DNA from: Amycolatopsis lexingtonensis
GTDB taxonomy: Bacteria; Actinomycetota; Actinomycetes; Mycobacteriales; Pseudonocardiaceae
Reading direction: 5' to 3'
NCBI RefSeq assembly: GCF_014873755.1
Contig: NZ_JADBEG010000001.1
Span: 1,800,501-1,864,500 of the forward strand
Length of the DNA: 64,000 bases
How positions within the stretch are numbered: the first letter of the stretch is position 1; each line of letters begins with the position of its first letter. Shown in pieces: positions 1 to 12,878 of the stretch. The notes under the pieces were generated by a model. That model was not told the DNA's origin and did not search any database. It saw only the letters and a list, made by a program, of their open reading frames with translations. Both the position numbers and the translations under genes were made by a program.

Positions 1-386
1 TCGTGGCCGTCGGCACGCTCCCGCAAAGCCGTCACCAGCGAGTCGCCGTGGGCGGAAAGCGCGGAATCCGGCAAGCCCAGCCACACCGGCTCGACGTCGG
101 AAAGTCCCTGTGCCCGCAGGGAATCCCGCAGTTCGCGGCGGCGGGTCCGGCCCAGTTCCCGACGCTCGAAGGGGCTCGAATCCGGGAACGCCGCCTCACC
201 ATCGGTCGCGACGACGAGCGTCACCGCGGTGCCGGACGAGTGCAGCCGCTGCAGGAGCCCGCTGGCGCCGAGGGTCTCGTCGTCGGGGTGCGCGGCGACG
301 ACCAGCGCGCGCTCGAACGCCTGCGCGGGCCAGGGCGGCACCTCGGGAAGCGCCGCCCATTCCGCTTCCCGCACGAACGCGGTCAC
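1..386 (-). CDS. PIG-L (LmbE-like) deacetylase, C-terminus cut by window edge
   Basis: PIG-L family members are zinc-dependent N-deacetylases of N-acetylglucosamine-type substrates. Translation on the minus strand from a GTG at 384-386 gives a protein whose residues 33-38 read AHPDDE, the zinc-binding signature of the family. This follows a strand-like VVA segment, and VTLVVATDGE comes further on. Only about 128 residues are present because the gene runs off the left edge. Its start overlaps the stop of the upstream acyl-CoA dehydrogenase-like gene in a GTGA junction, so the two are translationally coupled. The substrate cannot be told from sequence. Confidence 0.85.
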   Translation of the reverse strand, partial: MTAFVREAEWAALPEVPPWPAQAFERALVVAAHPDDETLGASGLLQRLHSSGTAVTLVVATDGEAAFPDSSPFERRELGRTRRRELRDSLRAQGLSDVEPVWLGLPDSALSAHGDSLVTALRERADGH

Positions 387-1330
387 GGCGTGCCCAGGAC
401 GTCGCGGCCGAGCGCGGCGAGGTCCCGCTCGGCGTGGTGCTGCCGGACGTACACCGGCAGATCGGCGACCCGCTGGGCGAAGCGCCGGTCCCGGCACGCG
501 GGTGTCGGGCCGGTGACCTTGAGCGCCCGCTCCAGCACCTCGACGGCGGTGCGTTCGGTGACCGCCCGGCAGGTGCCCGCGAGCAGCGCATCGACCGGAC
601 CGCCGGCGGCCCGGCTCAGCACGGCGTCGGCCGCGGTCAGCGCGGTGTGGATCGCGCCGACGTGCGCCAGCTGGTGCTCGTCGGCGCCGCCCCGGTCGCG
701 CAGGTAGGCGAGGACGCCGTCGAAGACGCCCGCCGCGCCGCCGAGCCAGACCGCCGCCACACCGGCGCCGCCCAGCGCGAACCCGGGGCGCGTCACGTAC
801 CAGCCGGGCGGGCCGACGAGGTCCGCGCGCACGCCGTCGAACACGACGTCGCCGCTGTCGGACGCGTCCATCCCGACCGCCTGCCACGCGTCCGGGTGCC
901 GCCGCACGCCGGGGTCGGCGAGGTCCGCTTCGACGAGCCGGTCGCCCGCCGCGACCAGCGCGCGGTCGAGCAGGGACAAGCCCGAGCAGAACCGGACCGT
1001 GCCGGTCAGGACGCCGTCTTCGAGCGCCGCGCCGGTGCCGCCGGACTTCGCCGCCCACACGCCGTAGAGCGCGCCGGGGACGGGGGAGCGGCCCGCCTCG
1101 GCGAGGATGGCGACGGCGTCGGCGTGCCCCTCGGCGAGCCGGGCCAGCGCCAGGTCGCGGCGGCCGAATGCGGCCAGCGCCGCCCAGCGGGCCGCGGTAC
1201 CCGAACCGCCGGGCAGCGGCAGGTCGAGGTCGCCGGCCGCGTGCAGCGAACGCAGCTCGGCGCCGATCGAGGCGGTGGTGCGCGGGTACGGCAGCGGCTT
1301 CGGCGGGCTCTCCGGCAGCAGACTGGTCAC
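383..1330 (-). CDS. Acyl-CoA dehydrogenase-like protein
   Basis: This 315-residue protein has the layout of a short acyl-CoA dehydrogenase. It has an alpha-helical N-terminus with alternating Ala/Leu, a middle region with FCSGLSLLDRALV and the beta-domain-like GDVVFDGVRADLVGPPG, and a helical C-terminus. It is shorter than the usual 380 residues. I do not see the normal catalytic glutamate in context, so dehydrogenase activity is uncertain. It is coupled by a 4-bp overlap to the PIG-L deacetylase downstream. Such pairs occur in actinobacterial clusters with glycosyltransferase and methyltransferase genes, which would lie beyond the window edge. Confidence 0.7.
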   Translation of the reverse strand: MTSLLPESPPKPLPYPRTTASIGAELRSLHAAGDLDLPLPGGSGTAARWAALAAFGRRDLALARLAEGHADAVAILAEAGRSPVPGALYGVWAAKSGGTGAALEDGVLTGTVRFCSGLSLLDRALVAAGDRLVEADLADPGVRRHPDAWQAVGMDASDSGDVVFDGVRADLVGPPGWYVTRPGFALGGAGVAAVWLGGAAGVFDGVLAYLRDRGGADEHQLAHVGAIHTALTAADAVLSRAAGGPVDALLAGTCRAVTERTAVEVLERALKVTGPTPACRDRRFAQRVADLPVYVRQHHAERDLAALGRDVLGTP

Positions 1331-1382
1331 AAGATCGGCGGTTACCCGTTTTCGCCGCCGGTTACGCGGGGAACCCCGGGGT

Positions 1383-2354
1383 ATGACGAGAACCCGGGCC
1401 TACCGCGACGGCGTGCTGCACAAGGAAGACTTCCCGGTCCCGGCCGTTTCCGACTTCCTGGCCGAACCGGGCACCGCCGTGTGGGTCGACCTTTGTGAAC
1501 CGTCCGAAGCGGACCTGGCCGAGCTGGCCGGCGAGCTGGACCTGCACCGGCTCGCCGTCGAGGACGCCGTGCAGGAGCACCAGCGGCCCAAGCTCGACCG
1601 CTACGACGGCCACGCGTTCCTGACCGCCTACGCCGTCCGGTTCGCCTCCGCGAGCGAGCGCCCGGCGACGTCCGAGCTGGCCGTGTTCATCACGCCCCGC
1701 GCGCTGGTGACCGTGCGCAAGGACGACGGCTTCGACATCGAGGCCGTCACGCGCCGCTGGGACCAGGCCGCCGACCTGGCCGGGTCCGGGGTGCCGTTCC
1801 TGCTGCACGGCCTGCTCGACTACGTCGTCGACGGCCACTTCGAGGCCGTCCAGCTGCTCGACGACGAGGTCGAGGAGCTGGAGGATCTGGTGTTCGACGA
1901 CCGCCCGGACACCGCCGAACTGCAGCGGCGCTCGTTCCGGCTGCGCAAGAACCTGACCGCGCTGCGCCGGGTCGTGGGGCCGGTGCCCGACGTCGTCGGC
2001 TCGCTGATGCGGCCGGACCTGCGGCTGGCCGACGAGACCACCCGCCCGTACTTCGAGGACGTCCACGACCACGCGCGGCAGGCCGCCGAGCACATCGAGG
2101 CGCTGCGCGAACGGCTCACGACGGTCCGGGAGACCCAGCTCAACCTGCAGAGCGACCGGCTGAACCTGATCATGAAGAAGGTCACCGGGTGGGCGGCGGT
2201 GATCGCGGTGCCCACCGCGGTGACCGGGTTCTACGGCCAGAACGTGCCCTACCCCGGCAACGGCACGACGGCCGGGTTCTGGGTTTCGACGGCGGTGATG
2301 CTGGTGCTCTCGGTCGGGCTGTACACGCTCTTCAAGAAGAAGGACTGGCTATGA
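1383..2354 (+). CDS. corA: CorA-family divalent cation channel
   Basis: 323-residue CorA-type Mg2+/Co2+ transporter. The long N-terminal cytoplasmic part ends in a charged helix (ETQLNLQSDRLNLIMKKVTG). Two C-terminal membrane segments follow (WAAVIAVPTAVTGFYG and FWVSTAVMLVLSVGLYTLF), then the basic tail KKKDWL. The loop that normally carries the GMN selectivity motif reads YGQNVP, so Met is replaced by Gln. The ATG at 1383 is chosen because the family N-terminus begins here; the longer open frame upstream reads through the divergent promoter region. Its 3' end overlaps the convergent oxidoreductase by 6 bp. Confidence 0.9.
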   Translation: MTRTRAYRDGVLHKEDFPVPAVSDFLAEPGTAVWVDLCEPSEADLAELAGELDLHRLAVEDAVQEHQRPKLDRYDGHAFLTAYAVRFASASERPATSELAVFITPRALVTVRKDDGFDIEAVTRRWDQAADLAGSGVPFLLHGLLDYVVDGHFEAVQLLDDEVEELEDLVFDDRPDTAELQRRSFRLRKNLTALRRVVGPVPDVVGSLMRPDLRLADETTRPYFEDVHDHARQAAEHIEALRERLTTVRETQLNLQSDRLNLIMKKVTGWAAVIAVPTAVTGFYGQNVPYPGNGTTAGFWVSTAVMLVLSVGLYTLFKKKDWL

Positions 2355-3500
2355 CACCGGCACCGGGGCACCGCGCCGGATGAGGTCCGCACCCCGTTCG
2401 TAGTCCTCGTCGGCTTCGTGGGTGAGGACGCCGACCGCCCGGCCGTCGCGTTCGTACCAGAAGGTGAAACCGCCGTCGTCGCGCGGGAACGCGTGCGCGC
2501 GGTCGAAGCCGTCGCCCCACGCGGCGTACTTCAGGACGCGCTCGCCGACCACCGACCAGAACCCGGGGACGGCGTCCCAGGTGGCGTCCTCGCCGGCCGC
2601 GGTCCGCCCGGCGACTTCGCCCATCGCCAGGCCTTCACCCCAGTGCTCGACGGCCAGCGCGCGCCCCGCGGCGGGGTTGTGGGCCAGCGCGACGTCGCCC
2701 GCCGCGAGCACGCCGTCCCGGCTCGTGCGCAGGTGCTCGTCGGTGCGGATCCGGCTCCGCTCGACGGCGAGCCCGGCCGCTTCGGCCAGCTCGATCCGGG
2801 GCCGGATGCCGGTGGCGAGCACGACGAGCCCCGCGTCGAGGACCGGCACCAGGTCGGTGCGGACGCGGTGGCCGCCCTCGACCGACAGCAGCTTCGTCCC
2901 GCGCAGCACGCTGACGCCCTCGGACTTGAGCCAGCGCAGCAGGAATCGCCCCGCTTCGCGACCGAGCCGCTTCTCCTGGGGGACGTCGTCGGGGCAGACG
3001 ACGGTCACCTGCAACCCGAGCCGGGACAGGGAGACCGCGGCCTCGCAGCCGATGAACCCGGCGCCCACGACGATCGCGCTGCGCACCCCCGTCGCCGCCG
3101 CGCGCAGCTCGCGGGAATCGGCGGCCGAGCGGAGGGTCCGCACGTCGGGGTGGTCGGCGCCGGGCAGCTCGGGCCGGACGGGTTCCGCGCCGGTGGCGAG
3201 CACGCAGGTGGTGAACGGGTGGACCGCACCGGCCGCGGTGCGGACCCGGCCGTCGCCCAGTTCGGTGACCGGGTCGCCCAGTGTGACGGTGATGTCGAGG
3301 TCGGCGAGGGAGTCGTCCAGCGGCGGGAGATCGGCCTCGCCACGCAGGAATTCCTTGGACAGCGGCGGGCGCTCGTACGGCGGGTCGGCGTCCGCGCTGA
3401 GCAGGCGGACCGGCCCGGCGCCACCCGCTTCCCGGTAGGCACGGGCCGCCGACACGCCGGCCGGGCCGCTTCCGACTACGAGCAGGGTTTCGGCATCCAT
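2349..3500 (-). CDS. FAD/NAD(P)-dependent ferredoxin-reductase-type oxidoreductase
   Basis: 383-residue flavoprotein of the ferredoxin/rubredoxin reductase family. The FAD Rossmann motif VVGSGPAGVSAARAY is at the N-terminus, the second dinucleotide motif VVGAGFIGCEAA is near the middle, and the late FAD-contacting segment is AAGDVALAHNP. A C-terminal reductase domain (VPGFWSVVGERVLKYAAWGD) follows. Such enzymes pass electrons from NAD(P)H to a ferredoxin or rubredoxin that feeds monooxygenases or other redox partners. The start is the ATG at 3498-3500, just before the GxGxxG motif. No ferredoxin gene lies next to it, so its partner is unknown. Confidence 0.88.
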   Translation of the reverse strand: MDAETLLVVGSGPAGVSAARAYREAGGAGPVRLLSADADPPYERPPLSKEFLRGEADLPPLDDSLADLDITVTLGDPVTELGDGRVRTAAGAVHPFTTCVLATGAEPVRPELPGADHPDVRTLRSAADSRELRAAATGVRSAIVVGAGFIGCEAAVSLSRLGLQVTVVCPDDVPQEKRLGREAGRFLLRWLKSEGVSVLRGTKLLSVEGGHRVRTDLVPVLDAGLVVLATGIRPRIELAEAAGLAVERSRIRTDEHLRTSRDGVLAAGDVALAHNPAAGRALAVEHWGEGLAMGEVAGRTAAGEDATWDAVPGFWSVVGERVLKYAAWGDGFDRAHAFPRDDGGFTFWYERDGRAVGVLTHEADEDYERGADLIRRGAPVPVS

Positions 3501-3562
3501 GCCCGGAGGGGTACCCACTGGAGCCCGGGGAAACCGGAGGGCACGCCGCGGGAGCCACCCGT

Positions 3563-3589
3563 GTCCACAGTGGATCGTCCACTGTGGAC
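3563..3589. repeat. 27-bp perfect palindrome built of two TCCACWGTGGA words
   Basis: GTCCACAGTGGA, a TCG spacer and TCCACTGTGGAC form a perfect 12-3-12 inverted repeat. Each half contains the 11-bp word that recurs at 16997, 27344, 45674 and 60625. It lies in the 361-bp gap between the oxidoreductase and kinase starts. Apart from this palindrome and the one at 3778 I see nothing else in that gap. Confidence 0.7.
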
Positions 3590-3777
3590 GCCAGTGGGCG
3601 GGCACGACGAAGGGCGGCACCGCCGCGGCGCGCGGGGTACCGCTGTGTGGGAGCGCGTTCAGCCGAACGGGTCAATGCGGCCGAATGGCCTGCGGGGAAA
3701 GGAAAGGCTCTCGAGCACCGCCTGGGAGCGCGCGCGGACACGGGCGCGGCTGGTTGCTCAACCGTTGCCGCTCAGAG

Positions 3778-3793
3778 TAGTGCAACTGCACTA
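3778..3793. promoter_or_regulatory. Operator-like palindrome upstream of the HAMP kinase
   Basis: TAGTGCA-AC-TGCACTA is a 7-2-7 inverted repeat about 70 bp before the chosen kinase start, and a TATGCT -10-like hexamer overlaps its right arm. This position suits a repressor or activator site. It also argues against the ATG at 3793 being the real start, since that ATG overlaps the palindrome. Confidence 0.4.
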
Positions 3794-3861
3794 TGCTGAG
3801 CCATCCGGTGTGCTCACCGGGACGGCGCCGGGGCGCCGACGACCGGAGAAACGGGTGGCGG

Positions 3862-8421
<4,560 letters not shown>

Positions 8422-8425
8422 TCGG

Positions 8426-10795
8426 GTGACCGCCGACGAAGAGACGCTCCCGGTACCGTCGCCGCCGGCCGAGGTGTCCGCCAACCTGGCCCGGCTCGCC
8501 GACACCGTCGCCCGGCTGCGCGGCGAGGTCGACCACGCGCACGCCGTCGCCGACGGCCGCGCGCTGATCGAGCTGGCCAAGGGCGTGTTGATGGAACGCC
8601 TCCACTGCACGCCCGCCGACGCCGCCCGGCAGCTGGAAAGCCTGGCCGGGCGGGCCGGGCTGACGCCTCTGGAGTTCGCCGCGGACGTCGTCGGCGAAGC
8701 GGCCGAGGACCGGATCACCGAAGTGGCGCAAGAGTTCCTGGCCCGCGCCGACGGCGAGGAGTCCGTCGCGGTGCGGCTGCGCACGGCGGAGAGCGGCGTG
8801 CTCGCGGCGGGGGACACCCAGCGCGTCGCGGAGTCCATTTTGGAGCACGCGCTGCGCCCGCTCGGCGCGACCGCCGTCGCGGTGTGGCTCGCCGGGCCGG
8901 ACGGGTCGCTGACGCTGGCCGGGTCGGCCGGGTTCTCCGCCGAGGAGGCGGCCCGCTGGCGGTACGTCCCGCCCGGCGTGGCCACGCCCGCCCGCAGCGC
9001 GCTGCTGGAGCGCGACACCGTCTGGTACCCGACGCTGGCCGCGGCCGGGCTGCCCTCGCTCGGGCAGCACACCCTGGCCGGCGGCGGCCGGGTCGCGGTG
9101 CCCACCGGCACCGGCGGCCGGATCGTCGGCGTCGTGGAGATGTGCTGGCCGGACCCGCTGCCCGCCGAGCCCGGGCGGCAGCGCCGTCAGCTGGAGGCGC
9201 TGGCCGAGCTGTGCGCGCACACGCTCGACACGTGGGACGGCGTGGTCGCGCCGGTGGCCGCCGGCACCGGGGACTTCCTCGGCGAGCTGGTGGACTTCGT
9301 CGACGGCCTGCACGACCCGGCGCTGCTGCTGTCGCCGTGCGTCGACGGCGGCCGGCTCACCGACTTCCGCATCCACCACGCCAACGTCCGGTTCGCCGAC
9401 CCCGGCGGGCGGCCCCGCAGCCGGATCATCGGCAGCCGCCTGCTGGAGGCGTACCCGCTGGCGGCCGAGGCGAGCGGCCTGCTCGACAAGATCCAGCGGG
9501 TCTACGCCACCGGCGAGCCGTTCCGCGCCGGCAGCATGGCCATCACCACCCTGGTCGACCAGATCCCGCTGACCGTGCTGACCGACATCAGCGTCACGCG
9601 CTTCGCCGGGAACGTGCTGCTGCTCCTGCGCATCCAGGACGACGCCGCGAAGCTCGCCGTGCTGCTGCAGCACGCCCAGCGGCTCGGCCGGATCGGCGGG
9701 TTCGAGGAGAACGTCGTCACCGGGGCGATCACCTGGAACACCGAGCTGTTCTCGCTGTACGGCCTGCCGCCGAACGCCACGCCGCTGTCGCTGCACGACC
9801 TGGCCACGCACGCGCACCCCGACGACGCGCCGGCGATCGGCCGGTTCCTGCGCGCGGTGCTGCACCACCAGCGCCCGTCGTCGACGGCGTTCCGGCTGCA
9901 GCGCTCCGACGGCGTCGCCCGGCACATCCGGGTGGTCGCCGAGCCGGTTTCCGACGCCCGCGGCGAGCTGCTCGCGGTCCGCGGGGCCTACCAGGACGTG
10001 TCGGCCCAGCACTGGACCGAGGTGGCGCTGGCGGCGACGCGGGACAAGCTCGCGGAGACCGAGCAGGAGGCGATCGAGCGCAACCGGCTCGCGCTGCAGC
10101 TGCAGCACGCGATCATGCCGCCGGCCAAGGGGCCGATCGACATGCCGGGCCTGCGGGCCGCCGTCCGCTACCGGCCGGCGGAGAAGGAGCACCTGGTCGG
10201 CGGCGACTGGTACGACGCGGTCGCGCTGCCGACGGGCGAGGTGCTGCTGTGCGTCGGCGACGTCGCCGGGCACGGCATCGACGCGGCGACCGGCATGGTG
10301 AGCCTCCGCAACGCGCTGCGCGGCCTGGCGGCGACCGGCGCCGGGCCGGCCCAGCTGCTGACGTGGCTGAACCTGGTGGCCTACCACCTCACCGACCACG
10401 TCACGGCGACCGCGGTCGCGGCCGTCTACGACCCGGCGACGCTGGTGCTGCGCTGGGCGCGGGCCGGGCACCTGCCCCCGATCGTCCGCCACCACGGCGG
10501 CGAGGTGACGACGCTGCCGCTGATCCGCGGCTCGCTGCTCGGCGCGGTCCAGGACGTGGCGTACCAGGAGGAGGAGATCCGCCTCGACGAGGGCGACATC
10601 CTGCTGATCTACACCGACGGCCTGATCGAGCGGCGCGACCGCCCGGTGCAGGAAACGGTGTCCAGGCTGGTGACGCTGGTGGAGCGCCACGAGGGCGGGC
10701 TGGAGCACCAGCTGGACACCCTGCTGACCTACAGCACGGCGGACACCGACGACGACACCTGCGTGGTCGGGATCGAGGTCAGGCACAGCTCCTGA
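8426..10795 (+). CDS. ANTAR-GAF-PAS-SpoIIE (PP2C) phosphatase regulator
   Basis: 789 residues. Residues about 20-95 contain an ANTAR-like RNA-binding helical domain (ALIELAKGVLMERLHCTP). A GAF-like region follows (about 130-260), then two PAS-type regions, the second being PAS_3-like (GGFEENVVTGAITWN...HPDD). The last 240 residues are a SpoIIE/RsbU PP2C domain with the metal-binding motifs GGDWYDAV, GDVAGHGIDAA and YTDGLIERRD, ending in DDDTCVV. Such phosphatases dephosphorylate anti-sigma-factor antagonists. The GTG start lies 4 nt after the kinase stop, so kinase and phosphatase form one operon, probably a signal relay into partner switching. No anti-sigma or antagonist gene is in the window. 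Confidence 0.85.
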   Translation: MTADEETLPVPSPPAEVSANLARLADTVARLRGEVDHAHAVADGRALIELAKGVLMERLHCTPADAARQLESLAGRAGLTPLEFAADVVGEAAEDRITEVAQEFLARADGEESVAVRLRTAESGVLAAGDTQRVAESILEHALRPLGATAVAVWLAGPDGSLTLAGSAGFSAEEAARWRYVPPGVATPARSALLERDTVWYPTLAAAGLPSLGQHTLAGGGRVAVPTGTGGRIVGVVEMCWPDPLPAEPGRQRRQLEALAELCAHTLDTWDGVVAPVAAGTGDFLGELVDFVDGLHDPALLLSPCVDGGRLTDFRIHHANVRFADPGGRPRSRIIGSRLLEAYPLAAEASGLLDKIQRVYATGEPFRAGSMAITTLVDQIPLTVLTDISVTRFAGNVLLLLRIQDDAAKLAVLLQHAQRLGRIGGFEENVVTGAITWNTELFSLYGLPPNATPLSLHDLATHAHPDDAPAIGRFLRAVLHHQRPSSTAFRLQRSDGVARHIRVVAEPVSDARGELLAVRGAYQDVSAQHWTEVALAATRDKLAETEQEAIERNRLALQLQHAIMPPAKGPIDMPGLRAAVRYRPAEKEHLVGGDWYDAVALPTGEVLLCVGDVAGHGIDAATGMVSLRNALRGLAATGAGPAQLLTWLNLVAYHLTDHVTATAVAAVYDPATLVLRWARAGHLPPIVRHHGGEVTTLPLIRGSLLGAVQDVAYQEEEIRLDEGDILLIYTDGLIERRDRPVQETVSRLVTLVERHEGGLEHQLDTLLTYSTADTDDDTCVVGIEVRHSS

Positions 10796-10840
10796 AGGGG
10801 GAGCGGGCGGTCATCCGCCGACCTACGCCGCGGGCCGCGC

Positions 10841-10892
10841 GTCTTGATTGACTCATTCAGGACCGCCGAAGACCTGAATGAGTCATTCAAGG
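10841..10892. repeat. Palindromic intergenic repeat, family A, intact copy
   Basis: An inverted pair of elements: a left arm (TTGACTCATTCAGG region), the centre ACCGCCGAAGACC, and a right arm with the 15-mer palindrome TGAATGAGTCATTCA. The same unit recurs at 43566-43622, and split by an IS110 element at 11013-11034 plus 12623-12658. It lies 45 bp downstream of the phosphatase stop and may act as a terminator hairpin. Confidence 0.75.
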
Positions 10893-10935
10893 CACGACCG
10901 GGTGCGCGGGGCGGGCGGGCCGGCGGCGCGGAGGT

Positions 10936-10985
10936 CATGAACGACCCTTTCACCACGTCCGGCGACAGGGCTCCGGCAAAGTCGC
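10936..10985. repeat. Intergenic repeat, family A variant (TGAACGACCCTTTCACC type)
   Basis: The segment from CATGAACGACCCTTTCAC to CGGCAAAGTCG matches, in inverted orientation, the segment ending at about 12858 (reverse complement CATGAACGCCCCTTTCACC ... CGGCAAAGTCG). Related inverted copies therefore flank the IS110 element on both sides. Confidence 0.65.
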
Positions 10986-11034
10986 GTCGGTGCAGCCCGC
11001 AGCGGTGTGCCAGCGTCTTGAATGACTCATTCAG

Positions 11035-11230
11035 TCGTTGGTGTCCCTGGCGGGACGTCCGTGCTGGGGTGAAAATCGTGTCTGGTCGCCTGCGTGACGT
11101 CGTGTGTCCTTGGCGCTGGGTCAAGGCCGTCATTCAGTCTGACGCTGGGAGTCGTTGAGGGTCCTGCATTGTTGCTTCGAGCACGCGAGCCCGGCTTTGG
11201 CTCACATCCCTGGCTCCCCGGGTGACCGCC
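11035..11230 (+). ncRNA. Candidate bridge RNA region of the IS110 element
   Basis: In the IS110 group the non-coding left end before the transposase encodes the bridge RNA that pairs with target and donor DNA. This interval is the only large non-coding part of the element. It contains CATTCAGTC at 11131-11139, identical to the left insertion junction at 11028-11036, and AGTCGTTG at 11150-11157, identical to the element's left tip at 11033-11040. These short matches could be guide segments or chance. No folding was computed, and the ends are approximate. Confidence 0.4.
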
Positions 11231-11265
11231 GTTGTCGCTGATGCGAGACCGAAGCGAGGTGAGTC

Positions 11266-12531
11266 GTGGAAGAGGTGGACGAACTCGACCAGATCATCGA
11301 ACGCGTGGCCGGGGTGGATCTGGGCAAGGCCGGTCTGGTCGCGTGTGTGCGGGTGCCCTCGGACCGGCCGGGCCGACGCCAGCAGGAGGTCCGCTCCTAT
11401 GACACGTTTTCCCGGTCGTTGCTGGAACTGGCGGACTGGTTGCGGGCCGAGCGGGTGACCCTGGTGGCGATGGAGGCCACCAGTTCCTACTGGAAGCCGG
11501 TGTTCTACCTGCTGGAAGCCGAAGGGTTCGACTGCTGGCTGCTCAACCCCAAGCACGTCAAGCATCTGCCCGGCCGCCCGAAGACCGACACCCTGGACGC
11601 GGTCTGGCTGGCCAAGGTCGTCGAGCGCGGGATGTGCCGGCCCAGCCTGGTCCATCCCGCCCCGATCCGGCAGCTGCGGGATCTGACCCGGTATCGCCGC
11701 ACCCTGATCCAGGACCGGACCCGGGAGAAGCAACGGCTGGAGAAACTGCTGGAAGACGCCCAGATCAAACTCTCCAGCGTGATCAGCGACATCCTGGGTG
11801 TCTCCGGCCGGGAGATGCTGGAGGCCATGATCGGCGGGCAACGGAACCCGCGGGTGCTGGCGCAGCTGGCCAGGACCCGGATGCGCACCAAGATCGGGGT
11901 ACTGGAAGAGGCGCTGACCGGGCATTTCACCGACCACCATGCGTTCCTGACCCGCACGATGATCGACCGGATCGACCGGATCAGCGCCGATGTCGAGAAG
12001 GTCAACGCCGCGATCGAGGAGGCGATGGCTCCCTTTCGCGCCGCCGCGCAGCGGCTGGATGAGATTACCGGGATCGGGATCATCTCCGCCCAGGAACTGA
12101 TCGCCGAGATCGGGGTCGACATGACCCGGTTCCCCAGCCCGGGGCATCTGGTCTCGTGGGCCAAATTCGCCCCGATCGCGCATCAGTCCGCCGCTACCAC
12201 CGGCTACGGCTCCACCGGCAAAGGCAACCCGTGGCTGGCCGGGACCCTGGGCGAAGTCGTGGCCGGTCTCTCTCGCACCCGCACCTTCCTCGGGGAACGC
12301 TACCGGCGTCTGGTGCGCCGCCGCGGCAAGAAACGCGCCATCACCGCCGTCGGCAACTCCGTCCTCAAGATCATCTGGCATCTGCTGTCCGACCCCGGAG
12401 CCCGTTACCAGGACCTCGGCCAGGGCTACTACGCCGACCGGTACACCACGCAACGTCGCCGCCGCACCCTCATCCGTGACCTCGAACGCCTCACCGGCCA
12501 GCACGTCACCCTGCGACCTCACGCCGCCTAG
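11266..12531 (+). CDS. IS110-family transposase (DEDD recombinase)
   Basis: 421-residue transposase. The N-terminal RuvC-like DEDD domain shows acidic residues in AGVDLGKAG, VAMEATSSYW and RPKTDTLDAVW. A coiled-coil middle follows, then a C-terminal Transposase_20 domain with RLDEITGIGIISAQ and the serine-bearing STGKGNPWLAG. The length is normal and no frameshift is seen, so the element may be active. The start is the GTG at 11266, preceded by GAAGCGAGGTGA. The family inserts site-specifically under bridge-RNA guidance. Confidence 0.92.
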   Translation: MEEVDELDQIIERVAGVDLGKAGLVACVRVPSDRPGRRQQEVRSYDTFSRSLLELADWLRAERVTLVAMEATSSYWKPVFYLLEAEGFDCWLLNPKHVKHLPGRPKTDTLDAVWLAKVVERGMCRPSLVHPAPIRQLRDLTRYRRTLIQDRTREKQRLEKLLEDAQIKLSSVISDILGVSGREMLEAMIGGQRNPRVLAQLARTRMRTKIGVLEEALTGHFTDHHAFLTRTMIDRIDRISADVEKVNAAIEEAMAPFRAAAQRLDEITGIGIISAQELIAEIGVDMTRFPSPGHLVSWAKFAPIAHQSAATTGYGSTGKGNPWLAGTLGEVVAGLSRTRTFLGERYRRLVRRRGKKRAITAVGNSVLKIIWHLLSDPGARYQDLGQGYYADRYTTQRRRRTLIRDLERLTGQHVTLRPHAA

Positions 12532-12622
12532 CCCACCACCCGGGCCCAGGTCCAGGCCCCGGCTCCGCTGCGCTGCGCCGGGGGCGCTACCGCGCGCCCA
12601 CGGTCACCTCGATTTACGAGCC

Positions 12623-12658
12623 AGGACCGCCGAAGACCTGAATGAGTCATTCAAGACG
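12623..12658. repeat. Right half of the family A repeat split by IS110
   Basis: AGGACCGCCGAAGACC followed by TGAATGAGTCATTCA and AGACG. Joined to the left half at 11013-11034 it gives a complete family A unit. The gap 12532-12878 holds only the element's right end, this half-repeat and the repeats at 12727-12858; no gene is seen. Confidence 0.7.
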
Positions 12659-12726
12659 TCGGGCGAGCGGGTCACCGGCGGCAGAGCGGCCCGGCCGCGT
12701 GACGTTGCCGGGACCCCGGCCGTGAT

Positions 12727-12858
12727 GTCGTGAACGACTCGTTCAGGTCGTCTGGTGAGGTGAACGACCCGTTCATGACGTGCGGGCAGCCGGATCGGCC
12801 GTGCTGATCCGACTTTGCCGGGACCCTGACGTCCGGCGAGGTGAAAGGGGCGTTCATG
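12727..12858. repeat. Cluster of diverged family A palindromes
   Basis: Successive variants of one palindrome occur here: TGAACGACTCGTTCA (12731 on), TGAACGACCCGTTCA (12761 on) and a GTGAAAGGGGCGTTCAT copy ending at 12858. The stepwise substitutions (AATGA, AACGA, AAAGG) suggest decay or diversification of one element. They lie just downstream of the minus-strand chaA gene and may terminate it. Confidence 0.6.
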
Positions 12859-12878
12859 TCTTCCCGGGCCGACGCGGG

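Larger units (their letters stand above)
11035..12622 (+). mobile_element. IS110-family insertion sequence, about 1.59 kb
   Basis: Ends were inferred by comparison with intact family A repeats. The unit at 10841 and the one at 43566 run through a CATTCAGGACC-type centre. Here the left half stops at CATTCAG (11028-11034) and the right half resumes after CAG (12622-12624) with GACCGCCGAAGACC. Removing the interval restores one intact repeat. The only duplicated bases are AG or CAG, which fits the dinucleotide-core recombination of IS110 elements, which lack classical terminal inverted repeats. It carries one transposase and a 231-bp non-coding left end. Confidence 0.8.

Noticed and set aside
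3793..3861. ATG 3793 as the kinase start
   Set aside because: It overlaps an operator-like palindrome and lacks a ribosome binding site; ATG 3862 has GGAGAA upstream.
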